In this document: positions 9,573 through 18,975 of the stretch, piece after piece
Layout of the letters: each line of letters begins with the position of its first letter
Numbering within the stretch: position 1 is the stretch's first letter
Assembly (NCBI RefSeq): GCF_003594885.1
Contig: NZ_QZEZ01000005.1
Location: 235,631-299,630 of the forward strand
DNA length: 64,000 nt
Direction: 5' to 3'
From: Vallicoccus soli
Lineage (GTDB): Bacteria; Actinomycetota; Actinomycetes; Motilibacterales; Motilibacteraceae
Notes under the pieces: model-generated
What the model saw: the letters and a program-made list of their open reading frames with translations, nothing else
Database searches by the model: none
Told to the model about the DNA's origin: nothing
Made by a program: the position numbers and the translations under genes

Positions 9573-9751
9573 GGCGGTGGGGCGTCCGGGTGCGCACCCG
9601 CCCGCGGGGCCGCTGCCGGCAGAGCCCGCCGCGATCATGCGCAGACGGCGCCGCGGGTCCTGGGGCCACCCGGGCTGCGCGTCGTCGCGGCCGCCACGGC
9701 CGCCGTCCGTGCACGATCGCGGCGGTGGGGGGCGTCCGGTGCGCGCCCGCC
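9573..9751. repeat. Repeated 30-bp block and REP-like inverted motif upstream of smpB
   Basis: A block starting GGCGGTGGGGCGTCCGG at 9573-9603 recurs at 9721-9751 with two small indels. Between them CCGCGATCATGCGCA (9629-9643) faces its near-complement TGCACGATCGCGG (9710-9722). No gene fits this 329-base gap after the M23 gene apart from the mini-cistron below. The arrangement resembles a dispersed intergenic palindrome. Confidence 0.45.
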
Positions 9752-9768
9752 TGGAGCCGGTGGCGCCG

Positions 9769-9840
9769 TACACTCCCCGGGTGCTCCCTCCCTCCCCGAT
9801 GACGACGCCGACGACCAGGCCGGTGACGGCGTGGCGGTGA
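9769..9840 (+). promoter_or_regulatory. smpB promoter with a leaderless 19-codon upstream reading frame (9781-9840)
   Basis: TACACT (9769-9774) is followed by six bases and GTG at 9781. The reading frame runs [19 protein letters not shown] and ends in TGA at 9838-9840, which overlaps the GTG at 9837 as GTGA. That GTG is in the smpB frame. No ribosome site precedes smpB, so coupling to this small frame is plausible. The peptide itself is not recognised. Confidence 0.45.
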
Positions 9841-10334
9841 AGGGGGCCAAGGCGAAGGCGGCGGCGAAGGCCGAGGGGCGCACGATGGTGGCCCAGAACC
9901 GCAAGGCGCGCTACGACTACCACATCGAGGACACCGTCGAGGCGGGCCTGGTGCTGGTCGGCACCGAGGTGAAGTCGCTGCGGGCCGGGCACGCGTCGCT
10001 GGTCGACGGTTACGCGGTGGTCGAGCGCGGCGAGGCGTGGCTGCAGGGCGTGCACATCCCGGAGTACGCCGAGGGCACGTGGACGAACCACGAGCCGCGG
10101 CGCCCGCGCAAGCTGCTGCTGCACCGGCGCGAGATCGAGCGCCTGATCGGCAAGACGCAGGAGGCGGGGCTGACGCTCGTCCCGCTCTCGCTCTACTTCA
10201 AGGACGGGCGCGCCAAGGTGGAGATCGCGGTGGCGCGCGGCAAGAAGAACTACGACAAGCGCCAGGCCCTCGCCGAGCGGCAGGCCAAGCGCGAGGCGGA
10301 CCGGGCGATGGCGCGCCGCGGCCGCGAGGACTAG
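9837..10334 (+). CDS. smpB: SsrA-binding protein SmpB
   Basis: SmpB binds tmRNA and carries it into stalled ribosomes. The 165-residue product shows the family core ([20 protein letters not shown], then [19 protein letters not shown]) and the basic C-terminal tail ([22 protein letters not shown]) that enters the mRNA channel. The N-terminal Lys/Ala-rich segment is longer than in enteric SmpB. GTG 9837 is chosen because the upstream mini-cistron stops on it; GTG 9831 and ATG 9885 are alternatives. Its usual partner ssrA is about 9.5 kb downstream rather than adjacent. Confidence 0.95.
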   Translation: MKGAKAKAAAKAEGRTMVAQNRKARYDYHIEDTVEAGLVLVGTEVKSLRAGHASLVDGYAVVERGEAWLQGVHIPEYAEGTWTNHEPRRPRKLLLHRREIERLIGKTQEAGLTLVPLSLYFKDGRAKVEIAVARGKKNYDKRQALAERQAKREADRAMARRGRED

Positions 10335-10426
10335 CACCCCGAGGACCAGCACCGAGGACCAGCACCCCGAGGGCCGTCGCCCCGGGGACCGGGCAGCACC
10401 CACCCAGCGAGCAGGGGAGAGCGGAC

Positions 10427-11929
<1,503 letters not shown>

Positions 11930-11965
11930 GGTTCGCCCGCCGCCGGCTGCGGTAGGACGGGACCC

Positions 11966-12892
11966 GTGCGAGCGATGGCGATCACGGAGTACGGCGGCCC
12001 CGAGGTGCTGCGGCCGATGGACCTCGACGACCCCCTGGTGGCGCCCGACGCCGTCCTGGTGCGGGTCAGGGCGGCGGGCGTCAACCCGGTGGACCGGGTC
12101 ATCCGCGAGGGCTACCTCGCGGGGATGTTCCCGTCGCACTTCCCGCTGGTGCCGGGCTGGGACCTCGCGGGCGTGGTCGAGCGGGTCGGCCCGTCGGTGA
12201 CGGAGTTCGCCCCGGGCGACGAGGTCGTCGCGTACGCCCGCAAGGACCACATCCAGGGCGGGACGTACGCCGAGCTCGTCAGCGCCCCGATCCGGAGCCT
12301 GGCGCGCAAGCCGGAGCGGGCGAGCTGGGCGGAGGCGGCGGGCCTGCCGCTGGCCGGGCTGACCGCCTGGCAGAGCCTGCGCGCCGCCGGCGTGCGCGAG
12401 GGCGACACGGTCCTCGTGCACGCCGCCGCGGGCGGCGTCGGCAGCCTCGCGGTGCAGCTGGCCCGGGTGCTCGGCGCGGAGGTCGTCGGCACCGCGAGCG
12501 AGCGCAACCACGACTTCGTGCGCTCGCTGGGGGCGACCCCGGTCGCGTACGGGGAGGGGCTCGCCGAGCGCGTGCGGGCCGCGGCCCCGGGCGGGGTCAC
12601 CGTCGCGCTGGACTTCGCCGGGCGCGACGCGCTCGAGGCGTCCGCGCTGCTCGTGAGCACGCCGAGCCGCATCGTCTCGGTCGTCGACGCCCAGCAGGTG
12701 CTCGGCCTCGGCGGGCGGTACGTCTTCGTCCGCCCCGACCCCGCGGACCTGGCCGAGCTGTCCCGGCTCGTCGACGCCGGGCAGCTGAGGGTCGAGGTGG
12801 AGCAGGTGCTGCCGCTCGAGGGGGCGGCCGAGGCGCACCGGGTGAGCGAGGCCGGGCACGTGCGCGGCAAGCTCGTGCTCGAGGTCGCCTGA
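11966..12892 (+). CDS. Zinc-free MDR oxidoreductase (quinone oxidoreductase-like)
   Basis: The 308-residue protein is a medium-chain reductase of the zeta-crystallin/QOR group. The N-terminal GroES-like half has GVNPVDRVIREG and the GWDLAGVVERVG motif. The Rossmann half has the NADP-binding AAAGGVGSLAVQLA. The catalytic zinc ligands of classical alcohol dehydrogenases are absent, so it likely reduces quinones or enones with NADPH. TAGGAC lies seven bases ahead of GTG 11966, so a leaderless start is possible. It converges with the PAP2 gene across a hairpin. Confidence 0.88.
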   Translation: MRAMAITEYGGPEVLRPMDLDDPLVAPDAVLVRVRAAGVNPVDRVIREGYLAGMFPSHFPLVPGWDLAGVVERVGPSVTEFAPGDEVVAYARKDHIQGGTYAELVSAPIRSLARKPERASWAEAAGLPLAGLTAWQSLRAAGVREGDTVLVHAAAGGVGSLAVQLARVLGAEVVGTASERNHDFVRSLGATPVAYGEGLAERVRAAAPGGVTVALDFAGRDALEASALLVSTPSRIVSVVDAQQVLGLGGRYVFVRPDPADLAELSRLVDAGQLRVEVEQVLPLEGAAEAHRVSEAGHVRGKLVLEVA

Positions 12893-12907
12893 GGGGCCGC
12901 GCCCCTC
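12891..12907. terminator. Short hairpin between convergent genes
   Basis: GAGGGGC and GCCCCTC pair across a CGC loop, beginning at the last two bases of the oxidoreductase stop codon and ending 15 bases from the PAP2 stop. It could end transcription from both sides. Confidence 0.5.
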
Positions 12908-12922
12908 GGGGCGGGGCGGGGG

Positions 12923-13783
12923 TCAGGGGCGCCGGCAGCCGCTGCGGCAGCGCTCGACCTCGGTGAGGTCGAGCACCCGCGACGGGTCGTCGGCGCCGGC
13001 CCGCGGCGCCGGCACCGGGAGCCGCGGCGGCGGTGCCGCGACCCGGTGCCGCCGCCGCGGTCGCCGCTGCGCGAGCAGGACGAGGCCGAGCAGCACGACG
13101 GCCACGATCCCGTCGAGCCAGTAGTGGTTGGCGGTCGCGACGACGACGAGCACCGTCACCGCCGGGTGCAGCAGCCACAGCCAGCGCCACCGGCCGCGGG
13201 TCATGACGACCAGGCCGAGGGCGACGAAGACCGCCCAGCCGACGTGCAGCGACGGCATCGCGGCGTACTGGTTGGTGACGTGGTCGGTCTCCGGCGGGCC
13301 GTACACGGCGGGGCCCAGGACGGCGCCGGTGTCGACGAAGCCCAGTCCCTCGAGCATCCGCGGCGGCGCCAGCGGGGTGAACAGGTGCACGGCGAGCGCG
13401 ACGGCGGTGAGCCCGATGAGGGTGTTGCGCACCCAGGGGTAGCGCTCCCGGCGCCGCACGTACGTCCACACGAGGAACGCGACGGTCGCGGGGAAGTGCA
13501 CCACCGCGTAGTAGACGTTCGCCGCCTCCACCAGCCAGGTCCACGACAGCGCGGCGCGCTGCAGGGCGAGCTCGCTCGGCAGGCCCAGGAGGTCCTCGAG
13601 GTGCAGGACGTGCCGGGCGTTGCCCAGCGCCTCGGAGACCTCGCCGGAGGTGATGAGGCGCGCCAGCCGGTACGCGAGCATGGCGAGCGCGATGATCGCG
13701 ACCTCGCGGGCGAGGCGCACGGCGGCGCGCTCGCGCGGGCGGGAGCCGTCCGGCGAGCCCAGGACCGCGCCCGACCCGCTCAC
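12923..13783 (-). CDS. PAP2-family membrane phosphatase or inositol-phosphotransferase-like protein
   Basis: The 286-residue protein has about six membrane spans and the PAP2 core motifs AAMPSLHVGWAVF and ATANHYWLDG, which supply the catalytic histidines and aspartate. The APPRMLEGLGF segment is typical of the Aur1/Ipt1-like PAP2 branch seen in actinobacteria. Substrates in this branch are lipid phosphates or phosphoinositol lipids. On its strand TACGGT lies eight bases before the GTG, suggesting its own leaderless promoter, although it is only 43 bases downstream of the GT9 gene. A glycolipid role with the adjacent glycosyltransferases is inference. Confidence 0.85.
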   Translation of the reverse strand: MSGSGAVLGSPDGSRPRERAAVRLAREVAIIALAMLAYRLARLITSGEVSEALGNARHVLHLEDLLGLPSELALQRAALSWTWLVEAANVYYAVVHFPATVAFLVWTYVRRRERYPWVRNTLIGLTAVALAVHLFTPLAPPRMLEGLGFVDTGAVLGPAVYGPPETDHVTNQYAAMPSLHVGWAVFVALGLVVMTRGRWRWLWLLHPAVTVLVVVATANHYWLDGIVAVVLLGLVLLAQRRPRRRHRVAAPPPRLPVPAPRAGADDPSRVLDLTEVERCRSGCRRP

Positions 13784-13826
13784 GGTCCCCGACCGTACCC
13801 GCGCCGGGGGAGCGGCGTCCTGCCCT

Positions 13827-14948
13827 TTAGCCGGGCGCACCCGGACGGCCCAGCGGGGCGCCACCGTCCGCCGGGAGGGCGCCCGCGCGGCGGGGGCGCT
13901 CGAGCCCGTCCAGCGCCGCGAGCACCTCGTCGACGCCGAGGTCCGCCATGCACGCCGGGCCCCCGCCACCGGTGAGCGGGCAGGCGGCGCTCCACCAGCA
14001 CTCCTGCTCGGTGATCGACCGCGGCCGGCGCACCGGGCAGCCCGGGAGCCCCTGCAGGCTCGTGCCCTGCCGCGGGTCGAGCCCGTAGCGCCCCGCCGAG
14101 GTCGGCCCGACGAGGGCGACCGCGGGCGTCCCCACCGCGGTGGCGAGGCGGACCGGCCCGGTGTCGGCGCCGACGACGGCCCCGCCGCGGTCGCCGGCCG
14201 CGGCGAGCGCCGCCGCGAGCCCGCGCAGGTCCTGCGGCGCCAGCCCGGGCACCCCCGGCACCGGGCTCGTCCCCGAGGCGGTCGCCGCGACGACCGGCCG
14301 GCCACGGCGGCGCAGCCGGTCGGCGAGCCCGGCCCAGCGCTCGGCCGGCCACTCCTTGACGGGCATGCCGGCCTCGGGCACGAGCACGACGGGCGGCCCG
14401 CCGGGCCCGTCCCCGACCGCGGCGGCGAGGACCTGCGCCCCGCGGGCGCGCTCGCCGGGCGCCAGGTGCACCGTGAGCGGCAGGTCGTGCAGGTCCTCGC
14501 GGACCGCGCCGGCCGCGACGAGCAGCTCGAGGAAGCGGCGGTCGACCCGCTGCCCGTCCGGCGCGCCCGCCCACAGGTCGGTCACGGCCCAGGGGGCGGT
14601 GGAGCGGCACAGGTCGGCGATGCCGTCGTACGTGGTCGTGGTCACCACGAGGTCGGGGCGGAGCTGCTCCAGCGCCGCGGCCACCGCGGCCCGCGGCGCG
14701 CCCTCGGCGTGGTCCGACGTCGCGAGCACCCGGTGCACGTGCGGGTCGTGCCGCAGCAGCGCGTCGCCCGGGGTGAAGGTGAGCACGCCGACCCGGGCGC
14801 CGGGGTGCGAGCGGGCCAGCGCGTGCACCGCCGGCAGCGCCAGGAGCAGGTCGCCGAAGCCGCCGAGCAGCTCCACCACGAGGACGTCCCGGACGTCCCT
14901 CGCGTCCCGGGCCCCCGGGACCTCGCTGCCGCCGCCCACCCCGCTCAC
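13827..14948 (-). CDS. GT9-family glycosyltransferase (heptosyltransferase-like)
   Basis: The 373-residue protein has the two Rossmann-like halves of GT9. The N-terminal half has VVELLGGFGDLLLALPAVHAL. The C-terminal half has PEAGMPVKEWPAERWAGL and VGADTGPVRLATAVGTP, the usual nucleotide-sugar site, and ends in a Cys-bearing tail (EQECWWSAACPL). GT9 enzymes usually transfer heptose from ADP-heptose. Its GTG overlaps the TGA of the upstream GT4 gene by four bases, so both are translated together. The open frame continues upstream for nearly 3 kb without a stop, but only this part has a family match. Confidence 0.88.
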   Translation of the reverse strand: MSGVGGGSEVPGARDARDVRDVLVVELLGGFGDLLLALPAVHALARSHPGARVGVLTFTPGDALLRHDPHVHRVLATSDHAEGAPRAAVAAALEQLRPDLVVTTTTYDGIADLCRSTAPWAVTDLWAGAPDGQRVDRRFLELLVAAGAVREDLHDLPLTVHLAPGERARGAQVLAAAVGDGPGGPPVVLVPEAGMPVKEWPAERWAGLADRLRRRGRPVVAATASGTSPVPGVPGLAPQDLRGLAAALAAAGDRGGAVVGADTGPVRLATAVGTPAVALVGPTSAGRYGLDPRQGTSLQGLPGCPVRRPRSITEQECWWSAACPLTGGGGPACMADLGVDEVLAALDGLERPRRAGALPADGGAPLGRPGAPG

Positions 14949-16120
14949 CCGAGCACCTCCCGGTACAGCGCCGCGTGCCGCTGCGCCGCCACCGGCCAGG
15001 AGCGGGCGAGCGCGAGCTCCCGCCCGCCGCGCGCCACCCGCTCGCGCAGCGCGGGGTCGCCGAGGACCCGGCGGACGCCGCGCGCGATCCCGTCCGCGTC
15101 GCGCCGCTCGGGGACCACGACGACCGTACGGCCGTCGACGAGGTCGGGGTCGGGGCGCTCGGCCGCGGTGGCGACCACGGGCGCGCCGTGCTCGAGGGCG
15201 GCGAGCAGCGCCCCGCTCTTCGTGGTCACCCCGGCCGTCATGGGCAGCACGACCGCGTCGGCGGCGTGCAGCAGCGTGGAGACCTCCGCGGCGGCGACGT
15301 GCCCGGTGAACCGCACCGCGCCGGCGACGCCCCGGTCGCGCGCCCGCTGCTCGAGCTCCGCTCGGAAAGCGCGTGCTTCGGTCTCGGGGAGCGCGAGCGA
15401 GGTGAAGCCGCCGGCGACGACGAGCCGCACGTCGGCGTCGCGCCGCAGGTCCTCGAGCGCGTCGATGAGCTGGCGGACGCCCTTGACGGGGTGGACGAAC
15501 CCGAAGAAGAGCAGCAGCGGGGACGACTCCGGCACGCCGTACGCCTCCCGGGCGTGCGCCCGCGCCTCGTCCCGGGTGGCGCCCAGGTCGGGCACGTTGG
15601 CGCCGATCGGCACGACCACCGGCTCGCGGCCCAGCCGGTCCCGCACGTGCCCGGCGTGCTCGGCGTTCGTCGCGACGAGGGCCGCGGAGCGCGGGCCCAG
15701 CAGGAGCGTCTCGCGGTCCCAGAGGCGGCGCCGCTCGAGCGGGGCCCAGGCGCCGTCGGGCACCCGCGGCGGCCACGACCACCAGCCGTACTCGTGCAGC
15801 GTCGTCACGAGCGGCGCCCGGACGAGCCCGCGCAGGGCCGCCGGCAGCAGGCCGACCGCGGGGGAGAAGCCGTACGCCGAGGGGGCGAACTGCACGTGCA
15901 CCAGGTCGGGGCGCAGGTCGGCGACCGCGCGGGCGGCGTCGAGCACCCCGCGCGGCCCCCACGAGCGGCAGGCCTCGACGCACGGCGCGTCCGCTCCCCG
16001 GGCGGAGACGACGACCGGCTCCACGCCGGCGCCCGGCAGCACCTCCGCGAGGCGCCCCACGTAGTCCGCCACGCCGTCCAGGCGCCGGGCGTAGCGCCCC
16101 GTCACCACCGCCACCCGCAC
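14945..16120 (-). CDS. GT4-family glycosyltransferase
   Basis: The 391-residue GT-B fold enzyme starts VRVAVVTGRYARRLDGVADY and contains HVQFAPSAYGF, a hinge-region PIGANVPDLG and the phosphate-contacting FFGFVHPVKGVRQLIDAL. It ends with the donor-site VTTKSGALLAALEHGAPVVA, where the usual E-x7-E pattern is altered. I chose the GTG at 16120 because it has GGGAGG nine bases upstream; the longer frame to 16201 adds a low-complexity tail. It is first in a leftward operon with the GT9 gene and possibly the PAP2 gene. Acceptor and sugar are unknown; the cluster suggests a cell-surface glycan. Confidence 0.87.
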   Translation of the reverse strand: MRVAVVTGRYARRLDGVADYVGRLAEVLPGAGVEPVVVSARGADAPCVEACRSWGPRGVLDAARAVADLRPDLVHVQFAPSAYGFSPAVGLLPAALRGLVRAPLVTTLHEYGWWSWPPRVPDGAWAPLERRRLWDRETLLLGPRSAALVATNAEHAGHVRDRLGREPVVVPIGANVPDLGATRDEARAHAREAYGVPESSPLLLFFGFVHPVKGVRQLIDALEDLRRDADVRLVVAGGFTSLALPETEARAFRAELEQRARDRGVAGAVRFTGHVAAAEVSTLLHAADAVVLPMTAGVTTKSGALLAALEHGAPVVATAAERPDPDLVDGRTVVVVPERRDADGIARGVRRVLGDPALRERVARGGRELALARSWPVAAQRHAALYREVLG

Positions 16121-16227
16121 CCGTGGACCTCCCGCTCCCGCCCCGCCGACGACCTGCGCACCCTGCCACGGCGGCGCCCCGGCACGCCGGGAGGGATGCA
16201 CCGGTCCGTCCCGGGTAGCGTCCCCGC

Positions 16228-17427
16228 GTGCCCGACGTGCCCCTCGACCCGCCCCGGGACCTGCCCCGGGACCTGCCCCGGGACGCGCGCGCCCTGCCCC
16301 CGCACGGCGAGGGCGACCGCGCGCTCGCGCGCGAGCGCGGGCTCGGCAGGCACCCGGGGGAGTGGGCGGGGCCGCCGGTGGACTGGGCCGCCGTCGAGCG
16401 CCTGCTCGTCGTGCGGACGGACAACCTCGGCGACGTCGTCATGGCCGGCCCGGCGCTGCGCGCGCTGCGCGCCGCCGCGCCGCGGGCGCGCCTGGACCTC
16501 ATGGCCGCGCCCGCCGGCGCCGCCGTCGCGCCGCTGCTCCCCGAGGTCGACGGGACGCTCGAGCACTCGCCGTCCTGGCAGCTCGCCGGCCGGGTGTCGC
16601 CGGACCCCGCCGAGGAGCTGCGGCTCGTCGCCCGGGTGCGGGAGGGCGCGTACGACGCCGCGGTCGTCCTGACCTCGTTCACCCAGTCGCCGTGGCCGAC
16701 GGCGTTCGTCCTGCACCTGGCCGGCGTGCCGGTGCGGGCGGGGATGTCGAAGGAGTTCGGCGGCGCGCTGCTCACGCACTGGGCGGCCTCGCCCGACGAC
16801 GGCCTGCACCAGGTCGACCGCGCGCTGCACCTCCTCGACCGGCTCGGCGTCCCGGCGCAGGGCACGCACCTCGCGCTGACGGTCCCGGACGCCGCCCGCG
16901 AGCGCACCGCCGCGGTGCTCTCCGGCGCCGGCGTGCGGGGCGGGTACGCCGCGGTGCTGCCCGGCGCGTCCTGCTCGTCGCGCCGCTGGTCCCCGGCGGG
17001 CTTCGCCGACGTCTCCCGCCGGCTGCTCGCCGCGGGCCTCGACGTGGTCGTCGCCGGCTCGGCCAAGGAGGCGCCGCTCGTCGACGAGGTCGTCGCGGGG
17101 GCCCCGGGCGCGGTCGGGGCCGCCGGGGTGCTCGACGTGCCGGGGCTCGCGGCGCTCGTCGAGGGCGCCGCGGTCGCCGTCACGAACAACTCCGGCGGCA
17201 TGCACCTGGCCGACGCGCTGGGCACCCCCCTCGCCGTGCTCTTCGCCGGCACCGAGCAGCCGGGGCAGTTCGAGCCCCGCACGACCCGGGTCGCGCTCTT
17301 CCGCCGGCCCACCTGGTGCTCGCCCTGCCGGGCGTTCACCTGCCCGTTCCGGCACGAGTGCCTGGACATCGCCCCGCGGGACGTGGCCGACGCCGCGCTG
17401 CGCCTGCTCGACGGGAAGGCCGCCTGA
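16228..17427 (+). CDS. GT9-family glycosyltransferase (heptosyltransferase-like)
   Basis: The 399-residue protein begins with about 60 low-complexity residues in which a 12-bp unit encoding RDLP is repeated. The GT9 core follows: LLVVRTDNLGDVVMAGPALR, then [20 protein letters not shown] and NNSGGMHLADALGTPLAVLF. A cysteine cluster near the end (WCSPCRAFTCPFRHEC) resembles a metal-binding knot known in some actinobacterial GT9 proteins. TAGCGT lies exactly six bases before the GTG, so the message is probably leaderless. It is divergent from the GT4 operon and is followed directly by the HldE-like gene. Confidence 0.88.
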   Translation: MPDVPLDPPRDLPRDLPRDARALPPHGEGDRALARERGLGRHPGEWAGPPVDWAAVERLLVVRTDNLGDVVMAGPALRALRAAAPRARLDLMAAPAGAAVAPLLPEVDGTLEHSPSWQLAGRVSPDPAEELRLVARVREGAYDAAVVLTSFTQSPWPTAFVLHLAGVPVRAGMSKEFGGALLTHWAASPDDGLHQVDRALHLLDRLGVPAQGTHLALTVPDAARERTAAVLSGAGVRGGYAAVLPGASCSSRRWSPAGFADVSRRLLAAGLDVVVAGSAKEAPLVDEVVAGAPGAVGAAGVLDVPGLAALVEGAAVAVTNNSGGMHLADALGTPLAVLFAGTEQPGQFEPRTTRVALFRRPTWCSPCRAFTCPFRHECLDIAPRDVADAALRLLDGKAA

Positions 17428-18975
17428 GTGACGGACGACCGCACCATCGACCTCACCGGCCGCGAGGAGCGGCCCGCCTGGGACGCGCTGCTCGCCCGGT
17501 TCGCCGGCACGCGCGTGGCCGTGGTGGGCGAGACCTGCCTCGACACCTGGTACGACGGCCGCCCCCGCGGGATGTCCCGCGAGGGGCCGGTGCCCGTGGT
17601 CGAGGTCGACGGGCAGTCCGACGCGCCGGGCGCGGCCGCCAACGCCGCGCGGGGCCTCGCGGCCCTCGGGGCGGCGGTGCGCTTCGTGAGCGTGGTGGGC
17701 GAGGACGCCGAGGGCGCGCTCGTGCGCGACCTGCTGGCCCGCGACGGCGTCGACGTGAGCTCGGTCCTGACGGTCCCCGGCCGGCGCACGGTGGCCAAGC
17801 GCCGGGTGTGCGCGGACGGGCAGGTGGTGGCCCGCTTCGACACCGGCGACGCCGTCGAGCCGCCGGCGGGCGCGGTCGCCGACCTCGTGGGCGCCCTCGC
17901 CGGCGCCGTGGCCGGCTGCCCCGTGGTGCTGGCGGCCGACTACGACGCCGGGCTCTTCACCGGGGAGGTCCGCCGGGCGCTCGTGGCGGCCGTACGGGCC
18001 GAGGGGGCGCTGCTCGTCGTCGACGCGCACGACCCGCTGCGCTGGGCCGACCTCGCCCCCGACCTCGTCAAGCCCGACGCCGAGGAGGTCGAGGCGGTGC
18101 TCGGCGCGGCGGAGCTGCGCGCCTTCCGCGAGGACCGGCTCGGCTTCGTCGCCGAGCACGGCGACGCCCTGCGCGAGCGGCTCGGCGCGGCCACCCTCGT
18201 CGTCACCCTCGACGCGGACGGCGCGGTGGTCGTCGCCCCGGGCTCGAGCGTGCACGTGCCGGTGCGCCCGGTCGCCGGCGCCGCGCCGGCGGGCGCGGGC
18301 GACACGTTCGCCGCCGGGGCGGTGCTGGCGCTCGCGGCCGGCGCGCCCGTGGTCGACGCGGCGCGGGTGGGGTGCGCCGCGTCGTCGGTCGCGGTCCGCC
18401 AGCCGGGCACCGCCGTCTGCCGCCTGCCGCAGCTGCACGACGAGCTGCTGCGGGCCGGGTCGGCGGTCGTCGCCGCCGGGCAGCTCACGGCCCTCGCCGC
18501 GACGCACCGCTCGATGGGGCGGCGCATCGTCTTCACGAACGGCTGCTTCGACGTGCTGCACCGCGGGCACGTCGCGTACCTCGACGCGGCCCGCCGCCAG
18601 GGGGACGTGCTCGTCGTCGGCGTCAACAGCGACCCGTCCGTGCGCCGGCTCAAGGGCCCCGACCGGCCCGTGAACCCGGCGGGCGACCGCGTCGCCGTGC
18701 TCGCCGGGCTCGCCGCGGTGGACCACGTCGTGGAGTTCGACGGGGACACCCCGGCGGACCTGCTGCGGGCGCTGCGCCCGGACGTCTACGTCAAGGGCGG
18801 CGACTACACCGAGGCGATGCTCGAGGAGGCGCCGCTCGTGCGCGAGCTCGGCGGCGAGGTGCGCATCGTCGACTACGTCGAGGACCGCTCCACCACCGGG
18901 CTGCTGGAGCGGGTCCGCGCCCTGCGCACCCTCGAGCTGCCCGGCGGCGCGACCGAGCCGGAGCCGCTCGCGTGA
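17428..18975 (+). CDS. hldE: HldE-like bifunctional heptose-7-phosphate kinase / heptose-1-phosphate nucleotidyltransferase
   Basis: The 515-residue enzyme has an N-terminal PfkB sugar kinase (residues about 25-330, with APAGAGDTFAAGA near 290 as anion hole and base). Its C-terminal domain is a cytidylyltransferase-like part (about 350-500, FTNGCFDVLHRGH near 370-378). In Gram-negative bacteria this pair makes ADP-D-glycero-D-manno-heptose for lipopolysaccharide. Here, next to two GT9 genes, it points to a heptose-bearing surface glycan. The isomerase GmhA, phosphatase GmhB and epimerase HldD are not in the window. The GTG directly follows the GT9 stop codon. Confidence 0.9.
   Translation: MTDDRTIDLTGREERPAWDALLARFAGTRVAVVGETCLDTWYDGRPRGMSREGPVPVVEVDGQSDAPGAAANAARGLAALGAAVRFVSVVGEDAEGALVRDLLARDGVDVSSVLTVPGRRTVAKRRVCADGQVVARFDTGDAVEPPAGAVADLVGALAGAVAGCPVVLAADYDAGLFTGEVRRALVAAVRAEGALLVVDAHDPLRWADLAPDLVKPDAEEVEAVLGAAELRAFREDRLGFVAEHGDALRERLGAATLVVTLDADGAVVVAPGSSVHVPVRPVAGAAPAGAGDTFAAGAVLALAAGAPVVDAARVGCAASSVAVRQPGTAVCRLPQLHDELLRAGSAVVAAGQLTALAATHRSMGRRIVFTNGCFDVLHRGHVAYLDAARRQGDVLVVGVNSDPSVRRLKGPDRPVNPAGDRVAVLAGLAAVDHVVEFDGDTPADLLRALRPDVYVKGGDYTEAMLEEAPLVRELGGEVRIVDYVEDRSTTGLLERVRALRTLELPGGATEPEPLA

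Noticed and set aside
14949..17843. Upstream extension of the minus-strand GT9 frame to 1338 codons
   Set aside because: Only the part after GTG 14948 matches GT9. The rest is antisense to the GT4-frame neighbour, the rightward GT9 gene and part of hldE.
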